Part shown: piece after piece, positions 12,325-21,424 of the stretch
Numbering within the stretch: position 1 is the stretch's first letter
Layout of the letters: each line of letters starts with the position of its first letter
NCBI GenBank assembly: GCA_032719365.1
Contig: CM064875.1
Location: forward strand, 35,486,693-35,550,692
From: Prinsepia uniflora
Lineage: Eukaryota; Streptophyta; Magnoliopsida; Rosales; Rosaceae
Direction of reading: 5' to 3'
DNA: 64,000 nucleotides
Notes under the pieces: model-generated
Told to the model about the DNA's origin: nothing
What the model saw: only the letters and a program-made list of their open reading frames with translations
The model's database searches: none
Made by a program: the position numbers and the translations under genes

Positions 12325-12350
12325 GGATGAGTGACAAGTGTCACTCATCC
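12325..12350. promoter_or_regulatory. 26-nt LTR palindrome
   Basis: The arms GGATGAGTGACA and TGTCACTCATCC pair perfectly around AG. An AT-rich stretch (ATTATATTAAATTAATTAAT, about 12410-12433) follows, consistent with a promoter region; this is inferred. Confidence 0.7.
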
Positions 12351-13615
12351 CTTAAAATCAGGCACAAAACATGGATCCATGATTTTGGGGGAGACCTAAT
12401 TATTATGTTTTATTATATTAAATTAATTAATTAATCCTAATTTCCATTAATCTCCCATATTTTCTTCAACCGTGTACAACCCACAAATCAGTTTTCTCCC
12501 AACCTCCAGTTCTCTTCCATTTCTGAACCAAAGTGTGAGCATTTGAGAGTGAATTGAACTGGGAAAAACGAGGGATTAACTGAGAGCTGAGGACTGGGAT
12601 TTCGGGTTTTAGAAAATTTGGAGGGAAAATCAAATTGGACGAATTGAGCTGGGATGATCGAATTGGAGCTTGGAAATAGCTTCCTGAGGTTGAGACGAGT
12701 TGTTTCAAATCAAAAACGAGAGGAATTCATGCCCATTTGGCTCTGAACGGGTTTGGTAACAATGAGGAACTTCGAGCTTGAGTCGTGGAGATTGAGCGGT
12801 GGATTGTTGAAATTGAGCTGGGAATTATCTTCCTGAGAATCCCACGATGCTTCTGGATGGATCAATTGAAGGAAAACACTGGAGGTTGATGAAGCTCCAT
12901 GGTTGCACAGTGTACGACTATCGAGCTTGTGTCGTGATCATTGAGTGATCAAACGACGAAATTGATGGAGGGGAACTGTCTCTCATGGTCCAGTGATGCT
13001 TCTGGATGCATCAATTTGAAGAAACCTGCAGCCATTGAAGGGATTCCATGAACGAACAGTAACCGTGTGTTCTTGTTGTTCATCATCGAATCGTGAGGTT
13101 TGGAGCATGTAATCGTGTAATTGTTATTACAGACCTCTAATTAGACTTGTAACGAAGCTGTATGAATGTTCAATTGAAGGAATTAATGTCGAATTGACAG
13201 GATTGGAACCAGGTCTGATTGCGGGCTAAAGGACCCGTTTATCAGACAAACGGGTTAGGCTGGTGACACTGTAGCTGGCGCGTGGGTTTCACGCGTAGCC
13301 ACTCACGGCGGCGCGTGAGGGCACGTCCGGCCTAGTCTCAAGGTGAGGTCAACATGACTTTTGATCCTCTCAGTGTAACGAACATTTTGACGTTGATTTC
13401 GATGAAATCGGATATTGTTTCGATAATGTTCCGCGTATCCGAAGTTTTGTTTTACGTTTAAAATACGTATTTAAATTCTGGAAAAATTTGGGGAAAATTA
13501 TATGTTGTATTTTGAGATGTTAGTAACCCTCTATAATGATTTTGGGCAGGAGTTGTGATTTCCAGAATTTACGGAAAAACGTGCAGCTCGGAAACGAACC
13601 GTTTTGAACGGTGTG

Positions 13616-14886
13616 TGTGAGTGGACTTTTGGTTTTCTAACTGTGATGCATGCATATATGGTTTAAAATGCTTATTTATATGATTTTCTATGATTTGACA
13701 TGATTGATGCTTTGATTCGGTGATTTCTCGATTTTCTCGGTTTTATGATTATTATATTATTATATTCTGGCACGACTTTCAAGAAATCATGAAATTGGTT
13801 AAAAATGATATTGTGGGCGTGAGAACCCAAGTAAATAATGATTTTGACTCGGATTTGGACTAACATGTGAATTTGATGAATTTGATGATTTTTGGTATTC
13901 TCGTGATTTTGTGATTATTTTAATCAGTCTTTCGGGCACGTTTTACGAGGAACGTGCAAATGATGTTTTGGGCTAGGCCCGGATTGAAAATGATATTTGG
14001 ACTCAGATTATGAGTCAATGATTGATTTTATGGATTTACGTGATCGTGGCAACTCGGGTTTACGGTTGCTCGGATTTACGTGAAATTGATATTTTGGGGT
14101 TGGGACCCAATGGAATTGTGTTTCTGATTGGATTTTTATTTCCATGTGATTATATGATGATATTGATGATTTTCGGATTTATAAAGTAAATCGGGACTTG
14201 GGGCTAAGACCCTGTATTGATATATGATTTGGTTTTCTATGCAACTGTTTTTCACTAGTTTTTGTGATGGTGATATGTTGCGGATAATTAGGGCTTTCGG
14301 GTGGAAATATGTTTTTCCCCGGAGTGCACCCTGGAGATAACGCTCGCCTTCGGGATGGAAGTGTTTACCCCGAAGAGGTCACGTAGCGCGGTCTTTGTCG
14401 TGCAGCCTAGGGGAGGCTCGACTCAGATCAGATGTGCTGGATATATATATGGATCGGTAAGTGATGTGTTCACGAGATCCGGATTGCCGGCTGGTGATGT
14501 GTTCACAGCGGCGGATGCTCGGATTTTGAGCGGTCCTTGAGCCTATTGATTTGCACACGTTGCAGGGATAAACGTGACTCTAAGCAACAGGATATGGAAA
14601 TAAGTCTCGTGGATTATGGAAAATGATTTTGAGGAAACCGTGGTTTAGCGGTTAAAATGATTTAAAGAAACTGTGAACTTTTTGAGATATTAAACTGATT
14701 TGGTGAACATGAGTTTTTGTGGACCATGAGAAAGTATGTTTTGATTTTATCGGTCCACTGTTCATACTTGAATGATTTCATACTATTACTCATGTTTTAC
14801 GATATGCATGCAAGTTTGTGAAAACTGGAGGGTAAGAATATATTTTGATAAATGTTTTTATAAGAGGTCATTTTTGTCCACTCACA
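13616..14886 (+). repeat. Inverted LTR modules bracketing a hairpin region
   Basis: TGTGAGTGGAC at 13616-13626 is the exact reverse complement of GTCCACTCACA at 14876-14886. Each has a TGCATGCA-containing sequence on its inner side (about 13648 and 14812). Hairpins between include GCACGTT/AACGTGC (13936-13957), GGGCTAGGCCC (13970-13980), GCAAC/GTTGC (14049-14069) and TTGGGACCCAA (14100-14110). Confidence 0.8.
14301..14540 (+). other. 79-codon open frame in LTR C, doubtful coding
   Basis: An ATG-initiated 79-codon frame spans the conserved block shared with LTRs of the A group. Its middle (VF-P-RSR, then GGST) resembles the translation of the equivalent block at 41870-41950 on the minus strand. 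The sister copy is at 23909-24148. No known domain was recognised. Conservation may be at the nucleotide level rather than of a peptide. Confidence 0.25.
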
Positions 14887-15088
14887 CCTTTTCTGTTTTG
14901 TTAACCCTTCAGATCGTGGCGCGTTGATCGAGGCTATTCCAGAGGTGGAGGTATGTGCAAGCACAGGCGCAAAAATTCCCTTGTCTGGCAGGTACTGAAG
15001 GGTAGTTTTGGACTTTCAGTCGACTTGTCAGACGGGAGCAGGACCGGGTACGGTTTTTGACGTCCAGTTGGGACGGGTCCTGTCAAAT

Positions 15089-15100
15089 TGGTATCAGAGC
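15089..15100 (+). other. Primer binding site, initiator tRNA-Met type
   Basis: TGGTATCAGAGC lies three bases after the LTR end TGTCA. It is complementary to the 3' end of plant initiator tRNA-Met and is the usual PBS of Tekay and many other plant LTR elements. Confidence 0.95.
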
Positions 15101-18100
15101 ACTAGGTTGCTGATGCTGTTGCCATGCCATACCTTCGGAACGTGAGCCTCGTGCGCGACCTGGTAGTGAGATGGGTATATTAGGGTATTTGAGACCTTGT
15201 GATTAATCTCGGAATGTAATTGACCTTGGTTTGTAGGTCAGATATTAATTTGTGTAACTACGGCTTACTAATTGTCGAATCGGTATTCTTGTGGGTCCCT
15301 GGATTTGTTGGATCCAGAGGCTTGGAAGGTAGCACAATTGGGTAGGTTGGACCCAGGATGAGATTATTCTCAGTAATTCCTTGTGCGAAATGTGAGTTCC
15401 CAACGTCTAGAGTGTGTTGGGGTATTCCTAGGTTTGGAATGTGGTATTGATGTGGTTCACCGGTGGTAATTTGCTGGGTGACCGGGTATGCCAGGGATGG
15501 CATGGATGAATGAGTCAAGAATTCGGTTAGGACTCGAGATGAGTCATGCTAATATCTTAAGTCTCAGGAGCTGTCGGGTTTTGAGGGACCCTAGGTAGTA
15601 ATCGCGGAACCTAAGGTGGGATGTTTGGTTCGGAAATGTGTGCTGGCAGGTGGTTTGACTCTTAATGGCTTTTCGAAGTCGAGACCGAGTGACGATTGTG
15701 TCAGGTCTAGTCATGTCAGCTTTAGTTGTGGAACTGCAATCCACAGTCGGGGTTGGTACATGTCGATGGAATCCCAGAGTGGGGATACATGGTAGTTGTA
15801 CGTGTACTTGATTCCATTGGATGTGGAGTCTCGATAGTGATGTCTGATGGTTAGGACTGCACAAGTTTGTGGCAGGCACTACTACCGAGAGTGGTTGTTG
15901 AGAATTGGGGGACGTTCAGGGGATGTTTCCTTTTTCTCACATGAGTTGTCAGGGTGATTGCACCCAGAGTTGTTAGGTACGAAGGAGGCAGAGTTTCTCC
16001 TATTCGAGCAGAGGTACGGGGTCGTCGCTTGTTATGAGCGGAGATCCAGGGTTGTCAGTTTTGCACACGGTGTGCTCATACTGATATTGTTGTCTGTATG
16101 CTGGTGTTGTGCTAACGATGGGTCACGAGTCGGGTTGTGACTTCGTCAAGTTGGGTATGTGTCAGTAACCAGTCCAAAGGCGACACGTGTTTGGTGTCCG
16201 AGTCCGATGGTTCCAACATGGTTAGACCTACGGAATCATGAGAGGTTGTGTTTGAAGAGGATTGCGGGTTTTCCGCATTGAGATTAGGTATTCTGAAGTC
16301 ATCAGGGGTGACTTCTTATTTTCTGCTTGGTGGCAGACGATGTTGGGTTACATGGCATGGGGAGTGCAGTGAGTTTTGTTTGCATCCACGTAGGATGAGT
16401 ATTGGTGTCATTGTTTTCGATCATCCTTGGTTTTCCCTAGGTGGGATGGCAAGGATAGATACGAGGTAATCAGTAAGGGTGTAAGACCCTGTGGTTCCTA
16501 GTTGTTGACTGTGTGGATCCTAGGTGGATCGGGTTAGTGATGTCGTGGACTTTGGGCATTGTGACGATCTAGAATCGTGATGTTCACGGTCGGCTGACGT
16601 CGTAATGGATCTGGGTCGTGATTTCGATGATCCAGATTGGGTGAGAGTTTATCACTCTTACATCGGTATGTGAGTCATAAATGACGGGACTGAACTTCTT
16701 TTTGAAGTGGAGCCTCTTACGGTATGTTACTCGAGCGAGTAGGGTTCAGGCGGGGTTGAATTTGGTCAGCCTTAGAGTTGTGATGGATGGGATTGGCTTC
16801 CTTATGAGGTCAATCGGATGTAATGTGTTACTCGCTTGAACTGGTAACCGATAGGTTCGGTTTTGGTGTGTCCGAGTGGAGACGTGAACGAGATTTCAGG
16901 TTTTGGAATCGAAATTCTGGGTGACGATTCAGGATTCGATTTTAGAACTTGAAAGTGAAATACTGGATTTGGGTGCGGAATGGTTATTCCAAATGCTAGC
17001 TTACAGAATAATGATTTCGGATTCGGATTTGGACATGAATTAAAAATGTGATGTATGGGTTTGGATTCGGGATTTCTTACGAAATTGCGGATTCGGATTT
17101 GAAATTGGAACTAGATGATGGGTGGAGTTTCTATTTGTCTCTGGCTGGTTTGGGCAAATGGACTCCATTATTGGAACATGTTTGGCTATGACCTAGGTGG
17201 TTGTGGTCTGGTCTAGGAATAGATGTATGTACCTTGTACATGGATTGGGGTACAATGTTTTGAAGACTTGTGGTGGCCGGGGTTGATGTGAATCCCGGGA
17301 GAACTAGGCGTTCTTCCCTGTGGACACGTTGATGTGTCATTTTGAGTGTTGTCATTTGGCGAGGTGTTTTTGAGTAGCATAGGACAAGGATTGTCAATGT
17401 TAGCTAAACCCTCAGGCTTTTTACTTTTTCCTTACCTGGTTTGGGATCGACCATATTGGTCTATGGGTCGAGTACTAGGGTCCAGCTGTAGGATCTTGCT
17501 TGGTGTACGATGTACTGTATCGTGTGGACGAGGGTACTTGATACCTAGAGACGGTACATGGGATGTACCAGTGTTGTGTCGATAAACGTGTTGGTGTTTG
17601 GCTTAGTTCCAATACCATTGGTTTTGGTCGTGAACGTGAACTGGACATTGAACACGATGCACTGGGCAGAGTGATTCTGATGATTTCAGTGATTGTTTGA
17701 ACAGGTGCTCTTAGCCAAGGTTGGCTAGTATAACTCTAGTGTTGAGTTGTGTGATTACTGCTAGGCTTGTGTTCAACGTGTTCCAGATGCACCGTCTGAT
17801 TGAGTGTGATGACGGTATGCGTATACTTAGGATGAGTGAGTTGGTGGTTGGTGTGACCGCAAGTTGCTTTGCGGCGAGATGTTACCTTGTCGTGACCTTA
17901 CCAGCATCTGGGATCGCTGAGGGGGTGACAGTTGTGGTTACTGCTGTAGGTATTTGTCGCAGGATTGAGTTTGCCCTACGAGGGGAGATCATGTTGATGA
18001 TCTTATGCTACATTGACGGACGTTGTAGTATGATGTGTTGTCACTGATTTGTTACTGATTGGCGCTTTACTAGGGTGGTAAAGCTTGGTGGTGACAGTAT

Positions 18101-18101
18101 G
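15101..18101 (+). mobile_element. Non-coding interior of element C, 5' part
   Basis: It is collinear with the interiors of element 1 (reversed) and of the element at 59444. No long frame is present. At 15860-16050 a GRQSFS-like and then GDPGLS-like translation resembles a decayed gag tail. At about 16880-17105 the GATTTCGGATTCGG-type hairpin sequence of family-B LTRs is embedded. Nothing else was recognised. Confidence 0.75.
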
Positions 18102-21055
18102 TGTAACAACCCGTACCTTCGGGAAGGGTAAAAAGGTAATTTTGTAAAATTTTGTGTAACTGGACGATTTTGCCCTTGTGAATAGTAGATGAAAAGTTGA
18201 CTTTTTGAATTACCGATTGGTTGAGTGTTAGCCCTTGACTGTGACGTAGTTTAGGACATCACGAGTCCGTAGACAGGTGGCAGGTTCGATTCGGACAACC
18301 GGAGGAAAAGTTATGATGTTCGAAAGGTTGAGGGCATAACCGTAATTTGACTAAATTAGGGGGGATAGAGTTGACTTTTCCTACGACCGGGTTTTGACAC
18401 GTTGACCTTGGACCGTTGGGTAGATCTCATCGTCCTGAATTCAACGACAGGCGGCACGTGTTCATCGGAGTTAGGACGGGAAAGTTACGGGTCTAAAACG
18501 GTAAGGGTAAAATGGTAATTTTGGAGTTAAGAAGGGTATTTTGGTCTTTCTCTTGCATTGGGAAGTGTGCCCAATACAAGTGGGACACTTGGCTGCATCT
18601 GAAGAAGGAACCATCAGGAGTTTGACAAGTGTCCCTCTCCAGATGGTTGTGGAACATTGATGACCGCCTCACAAGTTTACACGGCGGTTTAAATTGGTTT
18701 GAGTTGAAGACGCAGAGGAAGGGGCAACCGTGAGAGAACCCGTCAATTTGATCCCTTGATCGTCATCTTCCGGCCTTGAGTTGTGAAGAAAAATTGGAGA
18801 GGAGTATGGAACGAGTGGGGTGGTGCTGAACTCAATCACCGTCGTGGACGGTGGCTCTGATATCATGAGAGGCAGAGTGCCCGTGTGCAACAGAAAGAAT
18901 TTAGCTTCCTCACACCACTCAAACCTCATTCTTTGCCTTTGTGGTCTGAAAGCAAAGGAGGAGGGAGCTTAGACAAAACGATTAGTGGTCACGGCGAGGT
19001 GCGACAATAAGGGACGGTGGCGGAATTGAGAGAAACCCGCAAGTCCTCTGTTTTTACTTTCACAATTGGACGTTACAGATAAAGGTTAAGGAGCTTAAAT
19101 TGTTACGGCATTGTGATATTGAGGCGTCTGGGAGTCGAATGGACGTGATTTGGTGGCTCGCCGTGGACGGTGGCCGGTAAACCCGTTACGGTAAGTTTTT
19201 ATTTTAAATTTCATTATGGGTTTGTAGACCTTAACGACGCAAACTAATGATTGGGACAGGATCATGGAAGGGAAACAAGTTGATTAGGATGAACTTGGAG
19301 GCTGGAGGAAGCCGGAAAAGCTATGGAGGTTAAGGTTGCAGAATACGGGATAAATTCTTGAACGTGAAGGTATGAATTCATGGTTTTTGTTACAAATCGA
19401 TTAGGTTAGTAGATTAAGAGTGGAAGGACGAACCTCCTAGGCTAATTAGAACTGAAAACCGATTAAAATTGAGTGAAAACCGTGAACGCCGGTTCACGGC
19501 TGAACCGGCTGAACTGAACCGGTCGGACCGGGTTTTCCCAGGGAAGACGATGACACTGTGCTGGGCGCGTGGCTCCCACGCGCAGCCCCTTTGGGCGGCG
19601 CGTGTGGGCGCGTGAGGCCGAACCCGGGGAAGTGTCTAACAGGGTTTTTCGTCTAATCGATGTAACGAACATTTTAGCACTAGTTTCGAGTTAATCGGAC
19701 ATCGACTCGATATGTTTCGGGCTGTCCGAAGGTTTTAGGGTTCGGTTAAAAATAGTTAAAAATACGGCAAAATTATGAGGTTTTAGTATGAGTATCGTAA
19801 ATTAGTTAGTGACCTTATATTGGGACTTGGACAGGTTCGGGGAAACCGAGGATAGTGAATGGCCGGGGACGGTAAAAGTGCGCGTGTATCGAGGCGACGC
19901 TGAAATGGTCTGTGAGTGGACTTTGCTTTCTAACTCTTGATGCATGCATATATGTTTTTCTATACTTGATTCTATGATTTGATTTATGATTGTGATGGTT
20001 TACGGTTTGTGCCCGTTTTTCGAGGAAATTACGGTATTTTACGTTTTACGAGATTTGACGGATAATGTGATTTGAACCTGGTTTTAATGATTGACTTCAG
20101 GATTTGAAATACGATTTGATTTCAATGAAAGTAAAAGGATTTTGAAAAGTGACTTCGGGCTTAGAGGCCCAGTTTAGAAAAGTGGTTTTAAGAACGTGAT
20201 TTCGGGTTTTTGAATCGGAATTCCGGGTGACGATTCGGAATTCGATTCGGGACTTGAAGCGGATTTCGGGTTTGGGTTCGGAATGGTTATTCCGGATGCT
20301 AGCTTACGGAATGATGGTTGCGGACTCGGACCGGGGAAAATGAGAAGGAAATGAGTTCTGTGTCTGGATTCGGAATGACGGTTATGGATGCTGGAAGGGC
20401 ATCAGACCAGTGATTTCGGATTCGGATTTGGATATGGAAATGGAAAATGATTTTAAATGGTTTCGGATTGGATTTGCTGGATCTGGATATTGGGTTTAAA
20501 GACCCGGATATATGTGACGGGGGACCGGCCGGATTGGGTTTAAAGACCCGGATTGAGTTTAAAGACTCGGGAGTTTAAAGACTCGGATATATATTGATTT
20601 CCCCCGTAGGCCTTGAGTTTAAAGACTCGGGAGTTTAAAGACTCGGATATTATTAAGGCCTGAATTGAGTTTAAAGACTCGGGAGTTTAAAGACTCGGAT
20701 AGATCCAGCAGGTTCGATGGATGAGAACGTGGCTTTAAATGTGTTTTGGGTTTCACTAGCTTTGATGATGATGTTTTGGGCAGTGGCCCGGATTTGATGG
20801 TTTTCGGTGATTTTGGGCTGAGGCCCGGGATTGGAAAAAGGAAAAATGTGTTTGGTTTTCGTATATTGTTTTATGACGTAATTGATATGCATGCATTGGT
20901 TTTTAACACGGAGGGTATAACTGTTTGTGTTTTCTGATAACTGTTTTGAATTTAAACTTTATTTTTGTCCACTCACAGTCTTTTCGTGTTTTCGATACCC
21001 TCCAGGTTGCTGCAGTGCGGGCTGTTGGTCGAGAGAGAGATGGAGACATCACACA
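18102..21055 (+). mobile_element. Family-B LTR, 3'-truncated, nested in element C
   Basis: It begins TGTAACAACCCGTACCTTCGG like the solo LTR at 1575 and keeps the full layout: a GCGCGTGG/CCACGCGC stem (19563-19583), module TGTGAGTGGAC (19911-19921), CGGAAT/ATTCCG hairpins (about 20278-20300), a GAGTTTAAAGACTC array (20490-20700) and module GTCCACTCACA (20967-20977). It breaks off after CCCTCCAGGTTGC at about 21055, short of the usual GGGTCCTGACA end. A plausible splice donor CGGTAAGTTT lies at about 19188. Confidence 0.85.
20490..20700 (+). repeat. GAGTTTAAAGACTCGG / GGGTTTAAAGACCCGG array
   Basis: Nine units occur, two of them in the variant GGGTTTAAAGACCC. That variant changes both arms (GAGT/ACTC to GGGT/ACCC) and so keeps pairing. 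Confidence 0.85.
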
Positions 21056-21089
21056 TACTAGGGTGGTAAAGCTTGGTGGTGACAGTATG

Positions 21090-21424
21090 GCTTGTGGTGT
21101 CGGCTTGGACTGACTAGTGAGTTTTGGTGACTCTCTATGAGAGCGAAGATCAGGGCACATTAGTGAGTATGTGGGGCTGTCAAGCTGAAGGAGTCAGCTT
21201 AACGGTGACATTGCCAATTTCTGGTAATCAATTTCATTCGAGGTGGTCGAGTGTAGTCAGTACGACGTGCATCTGTGATGTGACGTCTGAGTGCAGACGA
21301 GTTCTGTGTTGGCTAGTGGGTGTGCAGGTGTACACGTGTTGTGTGGCCATTTGTTCTCCACGAGGTAGTTGTGGAATACGAGTAGTTGGAATTTCGGGGA
21401 CGAAATTCTTTAAGGAGGGAAGGT
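21090..21424 (+). mobile_element. Interior of element C, 3' end with PPT
   Basis: The element C interior resumes and matches the reverse complement of 4335-4680. Near its end GAATTTCG-GGGA-CGAAATTC forms a perfect 8-bp hairpin (about 21389-21408). It is followed by the PPT AAGGAGGGAAGGT at 21412-21424, directly before the 3' LTR. Confidence 0.85.

Larger units (their letters stand above)
11815..15085 (+). repeat. 5' LTR of element C (3271 bp)
   Basis: It starts TGTAATGACCCGTCCC and ends GGGACGGGTCCTGTCA. The two ends are inverted repeats of each other over 16 bp with three mismatches. Landmarks are the start hairpin GTCCCGAATATCGGGAC (11826-11842), the palindrome (12325-12350), a GCGCGTG/CACGCG stem (about 13278-13296), module TGTGAGTGGAC (13616-13626), hairpins (13936-14110) and module GTCCACTCACA (14876-14886). 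Confidence 0.93.
18068..21089 (+). repeat. 34-bp direct repeat flanking the LTR-B fragment
   Basis: TACTAGGGTGGTAAAGCTTG and the following 14 bases occur identically at 18068-18101 and 21056-21089. The left copy ends where the LTR starts and the right copy begins where the LTR breaks off. Thirty-four base pairs is far longer than the 5-bp TSD of these elements. Confidence 0.85.
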
